Assembly (NCBI RefSeq): GCF_026151205.1
Contig: NC_087079.1
Coordinates: 9,354,635-9,418,634 of the forward strand
Length of the DNA: 64,000 bases
Origin: Bolinopsis microptera
Taxonomy: Eukaryota; Ctenophora; Tentaculata; Lobata; Bolinopsidae
Direction: 5' to 3'
Part shown: one piece after another, positions 58,901 to 64,000 of the stretch
Numbering within the stretch: position 1 is the first letter of the stretch
Layout: every line of letters begins with the position of its first letter
The notes under the pieces: generated by a model
The model's database searches: none
What the model was told of the DNA's origin: nothing
What the model saw: the letters and a program-made list of their open reading frames with translations, nothing else
Program-made: the position numbers and the translations under genes

Positions 58901-61900
58901 TAAGACAAGAGATTCTTAGCCATCTTAGGACGCGAGGAAAGTTAGGATTCCTCGGACTACATTGAATTATTTCCTTCTGTAACGCACAGAACAAATATCA
59001 TTACGAATCCAACAAGAATTTCGCCGCGGTTACACCACGCACGATTAATTTTCCCTGCTTAAAGTTAAACCGTTAATATTTGCAACGAAAAGTTAATTTT
59101 ATCGATTGATAAAAATTAGATATTGGATTATTTTGTTGTTAAAAAGTTGCAATATTTTCATCGTAATTTGTCATTGCGCGCGTGCAGGATTGCATGTACT
59201 CGAATATTTAGTACGCCGCGCACAAATTTTGGGCTAACTTAATTTGAACGGCATCGTTTGACAATTGAAATTCGCGTTGGATACTGCAATTAACTAACAC
59301 ATGCCGAGCGTCGCGCGCAGCATAACAGACGCTTCCTTTACGCATAATTATAGGGGAGTGGTCTATATTGCGAAGGAGCAGACTTTTGTCGTCACCGCAG
59401 GTCCATCGGGATAGCTCATATATCCAAACCCGATTACTTATTCCCTACGATCTTTTTGCCTTCGGCAAGAGCAGGGAAAAAAATCACGAAACAATATAAC
59501 TGAACACACAGTACACGTGCCCCTTGGCCTTACACGTGCATAACACGTGCCCCTTACACGTGCATAACACGTGCCCCTTGCAGACGACACGGAGGAAGAC
59601 ATCACGGAGGACATGCTGTTCCGTTCCAAGCTGTCTCACTTCTTCATGTCTCTGTCTCTGTGGACGGATGAGACACGTCTCCACGAGGCGAACTTGTTCG
59701 TACCCGGGCTTCCTCAGCAGTACAGTGGCAGCAAACTAGCTGACATCCTACAGGTACCGTGTTATTACTGGTACTATTTTTACAGTACAGTGGCAGCAAA
59801 CTAGCTGACATCCTACAGGTACCGTGTTATTACTGGTACTATTAGCAAACTAGCTGACATCCTACAGGTACCGTGTTATTACTGGTACTATTAGCAAACT
59901 AGCTGACATCCTACAGGTACCGGGTTATTACTGGTACTATTTTTACAGTGCACTACTGGTAGTTACTAGCTGACATCCTACAGGTACCGGGTTATTACTG
60001 GTACTATTAGCAAACTAGCTGACATCCTACAGGTACCGTGTTATTACTGGTACTATTTTTACAGTACACTACTGGTAGTTACTAGCTGACATCCTACAGG
60101 TACCGGGTTATTACTGGTACTATTTTTACAGTACACTACTGGTAGTTACTAGCTGACATCCTACAGGTACCGTGTTATTATACTGGTACTATTTTTACAG
60201 TACAGTGGCAGCAAACTAGCTGACATCCTACAGGTACCGTGTTATTACTGGTACTATTTTTACAGTACACTACTGGTAGAAACTAGCTGACATCCTACAG
60301 GTACCGGGTTATTACTGGTACTATTAGTGGCAGCAAACTAGCTGACATCCTACAGGTACCGGGTTATTACTGGTACTATTTTTACAGTGCACTACTGGTA
60401 GTTACTAGCTGACATCCTACAGGTACCGGGTTATTACTGGTACTATTTTTACAGTACACTACTGGTAGTTACTAGCTGACATCCTACAGGTACCGTGTTA
60501 TTATACTGGTACTATTTTTACAGTACAGTGGCAGCAAACTAGCTGACATCCTACAGGTACCGTGTTATTACTGGTACTATTTTTACAGTACACTACTGGT
60601 AGAAACTAGCTGACATCCTACAGGTACCGGGTTATTACTGGTACTATTTTTACAGTACACTACTGGTAGTTACTAGCTGACATCCTACAGGTACCGGGTT
60701 ATTACTGGTACTATTTTTACAGTGCACTACTGGTAGTTACTAGCTGACATCCTACAGGTACCGGGTTATTACTGGTACTATTAGCAAACTAGCTGACATC
60801 CTACAGGTACCGTGTTATTACTGGTACTATTTTTACAGTACACTACTGGTAGTTACTAGCTGACATCCTACAGGTACCGGGTTATTACTGGTACTATTTT
60901 TACAGTACACTACTGGTAGTTACTAGCATGGCTTCCGATCGGGGAAAAGTTGTCTCACTCAGCTGCTTCATCATTTTGATGACATCATCGAGGCGTTATC
61001 AAATGGTGACGACATGGACGCTATATACTTGGATTATGCCAAGGCCTTTGATAAAGTAGATCATCAACTTCTTATCAAAAAACTGCAGCTATATGGTTTT
61101 CATCCCAAAATCATCATCTGGATCGAGTCATTTCTTACAAATAGAACTCAACAAGTTGTTGTAGATGGTCACATGTCTATCATTGCTCTTATTATGAGTG
61201 GTGTCCCCCAAGGAACAGTTTTAGGTCCCATACTGTTTTTAATATTCATTAATGACATTGCTAGCTGCGTGTTGCAACGTTAAGATGTTTCGCTGACGAC
61301 ACAAGAATTTGCAGATCCATCAGTGATTCACATAATGTTACTGAGCTTCAGTCTGATCTTGACAAAGTCACTGAGTGGTCATCAAGAAACAACATGGCAC
61401 TACATGAGGATAAGTTTGAGTACATATGCCATCTTGCCAACAAACGTAATCCTCTCTATGAGCTTCCTTTTGTCCATGAACAGTTCCAATACAGAACATC
61501 AACTGGTACTATACTCAGTCCTGTGGATCAGCTCCGTGATCTCGGTATAACAGTATCCAGTGATACGTCCTGGACATCACATATAATACGATCTAGTTGT
61601 GATAAAGCGAGGAAGATGGCAGCATGGGTATTCAGTGTCTTCCACTCTCGCAATACTGGTGTTATGTTAACACTATACAAGTCACTAGTCCGTAGCCACT
61701 TAGAGTATTGCTCTCCTCTGTGGAATCCGGCGAAAGTGTATGAAATTCAGGAGCTTGAAAGTGTACAAAGAACTTTCACTTCAAAGATCCATGGTTTACA
61801 GCATCTCCATTATTGGGATCGCCTAAAAACCCTGTCCCTCATGTCACTTCAGAGGCGCAGAGAACGTTACATTGTCATGCACATGTGGAAAATCCTACAT

Positions 61901-63949
61901 GGTTTCACATCCAACGACCTTGAAGTACAGTTCACAGTAAATCCACGATTGGGTACCCTTGCTAAGGTTCCAGCTGTCCGTACAAAAAGCTCAGCTGCTC
62001 ACCAGACTCTATATGAAACATCATTTGGTGTAATGGGTCCCAGACTCTGGAACTGTATACCTTCGCACATACGTGCAGTCTCCAAACATGATGGCTTCAA
62101 GCATCATATGACGGCATTCATGCTTTCCTTGCCGGATAAACTGCCAATCCGGGGCTTCACATCACCGAACTCCAATTCTATACTGGACTGGCGTAACGAT
62201 CGAGAGGCATCTTCTCTCTGGGGTGGTCAGCAACTCTGATGGCCTGTCGAGTTTCGACGAAGCAGATCAAAGGTATCAAAGGTAAGGTACAGGTACCGTG
62301 TTATTATACTGGTACTATTTTTACAGTACAGTGGCAGCAAACTAGCTGACATCCTACAGGTACCGTGTTATTACTGGTACTATTTTTACAGTACACTACT
62401 GGTAGTTACTAGCTGACATCCTACAGGTACCGTGTTATTACTGGTACTATTTTTACAGTACACTACTGGTAGTTACTAGCTGACATCCTACAGGTACCGT
62501 GTTATTACTGGTACTATTTTTACAGTACACTACTGGTAGTTACTAGCTGACATCCTACAGGTACCGTGTTATTACTGGTACTATTTTTACAGTACAGTGG
62601 CAGCAAACTAGCTGACATCCTACAGGTACCGTGTTATTACTGGTACTATTTTTACAGTACACTACTGGTAGTTACTAGCTGACATCCTACAGGTACCGTG
62701 TTATTACTGGTACTATTTTTACAGTACACTACTGGTAGTTACTAGCTGACATCCTACAGGTACCGTGTTATTACTGGTACTATTTTTACAGTACACTACT
62801 GGTAGTTACTAGCTGACATCCTACAGGTACCGTGTTATTACTGGTACTATTTTTACAGTACAGTGGCAGCAAACTAGCTGACATCCTACAGGTACCGTGT
62901 TATTACTGGTACTATTTTTACAGTACACTACTGGTAGTTACTAGCTGACATCCTACAGGTACCGTGTTATTACTGGTACTATTTTTACAGTACACTACTG
63001 GTAGTTACTAGCTGACATCCTACAGGTACCGTGTTATTACTGGTACTATTTTTACAGTACAGTGGCAGCAAACTAGCTGACATCCTACAGGTACCGTGTT
63101 ATTACTGGTACTATTTTTACAGTACAGTGGCAGCAAACTAGCTGACATCCTACAGGTACCGTGTTATTACTGGTACTATTTTTACAGTACAGTGGCAGCA
63201 AACTAGCTGACATCCTACAGGTACCGTGTTATTACTGGTACTATTTTTACAGTACACTACTGGTAGTTACTAGCTGACATCCTACAGGTACCGGGTTATT
63301 ACTGGTACTATTTTTACAGTACACTACTGGTAGTTACTAGCTGACATCCTACAGGTACCGTGTTATTACTGGTACTATTTTTACAGTACACTACTGGTAG
63401 TTACTAGCTGACATCCTACAGGTACCGGGTTATTACTGGTACTATTTTTACAGTACACTACTGGTAGTTACTGGTATTTTACAGAGACCAGGTAGATGAC
63501 GTACTATTCACATAATATACCTATGGTATAATATGTGATTCACATTATCTCATAAACATGGCATGTTGTAATGTCATGATTCCTAAAATATTATTTGGCA
63601 GGGAAATGACTCTCCATGGGACGATATGGTTAATTTTGGTCAGATAGAGCAAGACATTGGGAGCAGAGCAGCGGAGTGGACCAGGTATATTGTCACGTGA
63701 CATATTTGTGTGGTATTTGTTTCAGTTAGTGAGAATGGGACTGTGATCTTCCTCGCATTCTTACGAATAGAAGTCATTTCTTGTAGTAGATTGTATAATG
63801 TATAATTTATAAGTAATGTACAATGTATATTGAGTAATGTGACAGTACCCACTTTTCAGGTACTCAGGAAGGAGGTATAGTCCCAGACGCGGCTCCAAGC
63901 CTGAGGAAACAGCCACATATCTTGTTAGCTTACTGTACGGTTATGTTAG
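35061..63949 (+). CDS. EPG5: EPG5 homologue, autophagy tether, exons 1-16 (3' end outside window)
   Basis: Exons are 35061-37929, 38137-38305, 38747-38811, 39659-39851, 39962-40069, 40250-40318, 40551-40698, 44537-44658, 45022-45147, 45925-46086, 46568-46674, 47068-47197, 58637-58709, 59584-59753, 63602-63684 and 63860-63949. All have GT-AG borders and compatible phases, giving about 1,560 residues. The vertebrate protein is about 2,580, so roughly the first 60% is here. EPG5 is a large helical protein that acts at late endosomes/lysosomes to help autophagosomes fuse through Rab7 and SNAREs. Family-like stretches include FLLNHLLRCPTG, LWKLFGFLHQVN, ALDIYHIGV, LNWG, LSITTIGHTI, MDHPLLPYVWREFF and LFVPGLPQQY. 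An acidic, disordered N-terminus precedes them. The gene is unusual for its TE-laden introns. Confidence 0.9.
38137..40698 (+). CDS. EPG5: EPG5 exons 2-7
   Basis: Exon 2 (38137-38305) begins with the conserved LNWG and ends at AAG|GTCAGT. Exon 3 (38747-38811, 65 nt) has no long frame of its own. I infer it from the ACACAAG acceptor, the AAG|GTGAGA donor and the 2-nt phase needed by exon 4. Exon 4 (39659-39851) is serine-rich then GGYVGKWGRFPYKM. Exon 5 (39962-40069) carries LSITTIGHTI, exon 6 (40250-40318) GIQLMLLLQRSS, and exon 7 (40551-40698) LLLHLPDFLPL with a TGTG|GTCAGT donor. Intron 3 and its neighbours contain long C/G homopolymers. Confidence 0.82.
38510..38560. repeat. 11-bp minisatellite in EPG5 intron 2
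   Basis: Four to five copies of GCCACGTGTGA with small variants. Each carries a CACGTG E-box-like core. Confidence 0.7.
38655..38668. repeat. C homopolymer in EPG5 intron 2
   Basis: Run of about 14 C, followed by C-rich sequence. Similar runs lie at about 38955-38981 (G, intron 3) and 39431-39455 (C, intron 3). Confidence 0.7.
38955..39455. repeat. Paired G and C homopolymers in EPG5 intron 3
   Basis: A G-run at about 38955-38981 and a C-run at about 39431-39455 sit 450 bp apart, so they could pair as an inverted repeat. Between them GGTACTAACTGT recurs with spacing of about 50 bp (39073, 39120, 39145). No coding sequence. Confidence 0.55.
40715..40850. repeat. ACTTTTTAGTG tandem repeat in EPG5 intron 7
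   Basis: Degenerate array of 10-11-bp units such as ACTTTTAAGTA and ACTTTTTAGTG right after the exon 7 donor. Confidence 0.75.
41064..41108. repeat. TG/TGTC microsatellite
   Basis: GTGTGTGTCTGTGTGTGTC-type repeat, about 45 bp, just outside the foldback element. Confidence 0.8.
41237..43991. mobile_element. Foldback element in EPG5 intron 7, about 2.75 kb
   Basis: The tips TAGTACAGACAAATCC and the inverse GGATTTGTCTGTACTA are flanked by TTA on both sides (41234-41236 and 43992-43994), a possible 3-bp TSD as in PIF/Harbinger elements. The arms (about 41237-42350 and 42940-43991) are nearly identical. For example, a 75-codon open frame starting MPSMADQLFQ is the same in both arms. The central 600 bp is not palindromic and has no recognisable gene. 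The matching ORFs reflect arm identity rather than coding. Confidence 0.75.
44095..44150. repeat. Short tandem repeat in EPG5 intron 7
   Basis: About three copies of TATATATTACATGGCG-like units. Confidence 0.6.
44537..47197 (+). CDS. EPG5: EPG5 exons 8-12
   Basis: Exon 8 (44537-44658) has KFWTDLFLAIPNF. Exon 9 (45022-45147) has a helical VLDKVCSVVFYYHG segment. Exon 10 (45925-46086) has EVFWWSYYVTKME. Exon 11 (46568-46674) is the helical FRRALAEFEEL segment ending in phase 2. Exon 12 (47068-47197) has the strongly conserved DHPLLPYVWREFFKLYFHR. Acceptors are CCACAG, CCAACAG, TTCCAG, ACCCAG and TACCAG. Phases run 1, 0, 0, 0, 2, 1, consistent throughout. These exons resemble the central helical part of vertebrate EPG5. 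Confidence 0.88.
45748..45823. repeat. 76-bp hairpin in EPG5 intron 9
   Basis: GTAAATATCGTACAACGTTG on the left pairs with CAACGTTGTGCGATATTTAC on the right, with one mismatch. The loop contains a third, palindromic ACAACGTTGT. Probably a very small MITE. Confidence 0.7.
46743..46925. mobile_element. 183-bp MITE with internal GCGGGATT repeats, EPG5 intron 11
   Basis: Ends AAGCGGGGTGCAGCACATAA and its near inverse ending TTGCACCCCGCC, flanked by TTTAATA direct repeats (46736-46742 and 46926-46932, 7 bp). The middle is a small array of GGCGGGATTACGCGGGATT units. No ORF. Confidence 0.8.
49465..52416 (-). CDS. LINE ORF2: APE endonuclease and reverse transcriptase
   Basis: About 983 codons with no break. 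The endonuclease (about 15-240) has CFNARSLCNK, CCITETWL, RGRGGGVGFLF, CGDFNFHVED and SSDHYLVSF, so the catalytic N, E, D, N and SDH are all present. The RT (about 480-760) has NYRPISNLTYLSKILEKVV, YQSGYRKFHSCETA, LLDLSAAFDTINHN, GVPQGSILGP (about 662) and YADD (about 695). The C-terminus ends with KIWNELPYSVRSL. There is no ATG at its start. It opens with GTG within the ATGTGA that ends ORF1, so translation probably uses termination-reinitiation. All catalytic residues are intact, making this a candidate active element. Confidence 0.92.
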   Translation of the reverse strand: MKLGANRQKSQLSIGCFNARSLCNKTCGVLEMLKDNSISICCITETWLKTNDRAKFAEIRDFGFDIISAPRRGRGGGVGFLFNPKMISPVRNDVTKYSSFEVLECVIKTAGEIIRLCVVYRSTQAKAKYDETKISKFMDDFDGYLDNLLLKTGSPIICGDFNFHVEDLNNNVAQNFIALCESKGFLQHVDSPTHISGGTLDLLFTLGCVSDSLSVTDMMVETSTGTSSDHYLVSFQVPVTFDLHKARTYEEKDVRELSKIDIDKFREDLFCSELNLSEYQSLDETVNLYQNVLEQVLDKHAPLITKRFTAEKSDFWDNKCQIAVRERRRAKRKAKKYPENDEFKTTHFEKCVDAEITINRARDGYYDKQLSSCKGDSKGTYKVINKLLDKEYGSNKLPNGKDIEVAAKLKTFFDQKVKTIYSNIEKEIQNTSLNGQGTKDSTSIDNAKCRLNQFKEVSLSDLETLIKSLPNKSSVLDVIPMWLFKNCLPELLPIIHYIVNESLRVGKFPSALKEASIRPGLKKPTLDVDELKNYRPISNLTYLSKILEKVVHCQLNEYADVNNLFSPYQSGYRKFHSCETAVTKIHNDILMMIDSKSNVVLLLLDLSAAFDTINHNLLLTKLKNAYGITELALSWLQCYLNNRTFKVKVKKATSSEGYLDIGVPQGSILGPLLFILYTRDLEEIVTKYGFSIHLYADDTQVYFTFDVHSSNPDLTAVKNCFLEIKQWMTVNFLKLNDEKTEFIDIGPYVSPIQTMDLGDLSICPVSKAKNLGFLFDHQMNLDSQINAVSKVCYLNQRDLARIGSKLSHDLKVQLVHSNILCFIDYCNSVYYGLTEKNLHKLQKIQNNAARFIFGLYGKKIREPIMPYLKKLHFLPVRFRIKFKISLLVFKCLNNIAPQYLQGHVNLREVRRQSSRLDDDFYLLKVPPAPHFRRTDAAFMFCGPKIWNELPYSVRSLSSVECFKNALKTFYFQLAFDNISNICP
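52413..53975 (-). CDS. LINE ORF1: PHD-like finger, coiled coil, zinc knuckles
   Basis: The first in-frame ATG is at 53975, giving 520 residues. The frame upstream to 54023 has only a TTG, so I prefer the ATG. The N-terminus has a Cys/His cluster (CKAC ... CFWC ... H ... C ... CNDC) resembling a PHD or related zinc finger. Residues about 95-175 are rich in E/K/L and likely form a coiled coil. The middle (about 235-420) resembles the RRM-like/basic region of LINE ORF1 proteins. The C-terminus has repeated knuckles: CYHCQMIGHTSVDC, CMYCMGSHRSSAC and CARCLASTHTN. By family knowledge it binds the LINE RNA as a trimer and chaperones it. It ends ATG TGA, overlapping the ORF2 frame. Confidence 0.88.
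   Translation of the reverse strand: MEKSAHNSAKNLLVNGLCKACSNDEVVKSTDIVQCFWCKDSFHAINCDETCNVSAPTVFTAHLSHAVNNTSSYAKRFGRFLFICNDCSTAEEEKRAATTVDRVGLLDNKIDAINLEFREEMSELKTLLKEQLSQKPERAQERSSDQVDFMKQFAEQFSSLKEDLTKNINDVIDNKVNTVVTKSGTVSHTKDVLYSSLFTDSNSSTPSAQPPHVPIAPTRTQPSSPEILILSPKEEQSVNAATMTNVKKFATDKLKSSQVVFLRCNENNKKVSIGFPNAEIRDKATSLLNDGNTLDSYGYQSKNGNKMLPKVTIYGVSSEVLDDIDTTAVGNDADKLRDLEKNHLVAQIVEKNSSIKDLYEAGHTISIVYLNKIKRFTNDKQERIELTIGIKLSPSVYRVLFNQQQGSLYLGSRRYKVTDRFYIKQCYHCQMIGHTSVDCNEVKTNKHPTCMYCMGSHRSSACQFKQKKDKHACARCLASTHTNDAENSRTHNAAAYDCPVLVRETKRIAANTDFISKNVM
55459..58495 (+). CDS. LINE ORF2 (third family), N-terminal frameshift
   Basis: The true start is probably ATG 55459, whose frame carries the first endonuclease blocks (LASLNAKGLS, ILCVQETK) before a stop at 55621. 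After an indel in about 55612-55650, the frame open from 55508 carries RHGGLGFIIS, CGDLNSKLG, TNSDHRLVAC, then the RT with LRPLCLSNGARKILS, TQAGYKHGRS, IDMSRAFDTI, FQGDSLSGKLF and YSDD. The C-terminus resembles the fragment at 6628-7384. It lies in EPG5 intron 12, sense to the gene. The RT is distinct from the two CR1-like LINEs (FQGDSLSG rather than VPQGSILGP). The clade is uncertain. Confidence 0.85.
58637..59753 (+). CDS. EPG5: EPG5 exons 13-14
   Basis: Exon 13 (58637-58709) reads GMFQVREIRAMKQRLTD, after AATTTCAG and before AG|GTAAGT. Exon 14 (59584-59753) follows CCCTTGCAG, completes the split codon, and holds FMSLSLWTDETRLHEANLF then VPGLPQQY, matching the conserved 'W.dE.rl....yiPsLP..Y' stretch of EPG5. 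It ends SGSKLADILQ at CAG|GTACCG. The last ~30 nt of this exon are the seed of the minisatellite that fills the next intron. Confidence 0.88.
59721..60929. repeat. Exon-14-derived minisatellite, first array
   Basis: About 19 units of 45-70 bp. Each holds the exon end (ACTAGCTGACATCCTACAG), the donor GTACCG and the start of the intron (TTATTACTGGTACTATTTTTACAG). Two main versions exist. One keeps the exon sequence TACAGTGGCAGCAAACTAGC and the other reads TACACTACTGGTAGTTACTAGC. The first unit is the real exon end, so the array grew from the exon-intron junction. Confidence 0.9.
60930..62284 (+). pseudogene. 5'-truncated LINE inserted in the minisatellite
   Basis: Starts mid-RT at HGFRSGKSCLTQLLHHF, then AIYLDYAKAFDKVDHQL, SGVPQGTVLGPILF, a frameshift at about 61280, then RCFADDTRI. 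The thumb and C-terminus follow to a stop at 62239 (RLWNCIPSHIRAVSK near the end). The 3' end has short ATCAAAGGT repeats. About 430 codons are visible. The endonuclease and RT fingers are missing. It separates the two halves of the array, with loss of about ten bases of one unit. Confidence 0.85.
62287..63476. repeat. Exon-14-derived minisatellite, second array
   Basis: About 18 further units of the same minisatellite, more regular than the first array. Most use GTACCGTG, and several contain the 33-nt block identical to the exon end. It stops about 125 bp before exon 15. Confidence 0.9.
63602..63949 (+). CDS. EPG5: EPG5 exons 15-16
   Basis: Exon 15 (63602-63684) begins GNDSPWDDMVNFGQIEQD after TTTGGCAG, in the phase left by exon 14. 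Exon 16 (63860-63949) begins with the third base of an Arg codon, is rich in Arg/Ser (YSGRRYSPRRG), then ETATYLVSLLYGYV, and ends at AG|GTACGT. The coding sequence continues past the window. Confidence 0.8.
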
Positions 63950-64000
63950 GTACGTACCTACTCTTATTTTGTTTTCTTTCATCATGATCTTACCACGGGG

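Noticed and set aside
59721-63476. CRISPR-like look of regular repeats with variable stretches
   Set aside because: This is an animal genome, the units are contiguous, the 'spacers' are just variants of two sequences, and the first unit is an EPG5 exon end.

Overview
The window is genomic DNA from a multicellular animal, most likely an invertebrate. The evidence is spliced genes with GT-AG introns, an animal autophagy gene (EPG5), several families of LINE retrotransposon and many non-autonomous DNA transposons. The sequence is AT-rich by eye. The TE mix would fit a marine invertebrate such as a cnidarian, but no ribosomal or mitochondrial marker is present, so I cannot name the lineage.

Left part (1-34 kb). 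A cysteine-rich gene of unknown function ends at 905 on the + strand. It is followed by two decayed minus-strand relatives lying in a 1.5 kb tandem duplication (about 1610-4490). The rest is TE-dominated. It holds a LINE RNase H remnant, a 5'-truncated LINE, several MITEs, a dead pogo-like transposon, a 2.9 kb foldback element with an 8-bp target-site duplication (TSD) and a 19-bp minisatellite in each arm (13891-16793), and a frameshifted LINE (20062-22114). Last comes a 9.2 kb hAT-like foldback element (24977-34197) with an 8-bp TSD. A CR1-like LINE has jumped into its left arm. ORF1 of that LINE carries an AlkB-type dioxygenase domain followed by an SGNH-type esterase domain.

Right part (35-64 kb). 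This is one gene, the EPG5 homologue, on the + strand. I resolved 16 exons whose phases all agree. They code for about 1,560 residues and the gene continues past the window. Its introns are swollen by TEs: a 2.75 kb foldback in intron 7, a 183-bp MITE in intron 11, and in intron 12 an 8 kb inverted-repeat element (itself invaded by an apparently intact LINE) plus another LINE. Intron 14 holds a minisatellite grown from the 3' end of exon 14 and its splice donor, interrupted by a LINE fragment.

Most interesting items: the AlkB-esterase ORF1; the exon-derived minisatellite whose units carry splice-site-like borders around a 33-nt in-frame block; and four giant inverted-repeat elements in 64 kb, two with perfect 8-bp TSDs.
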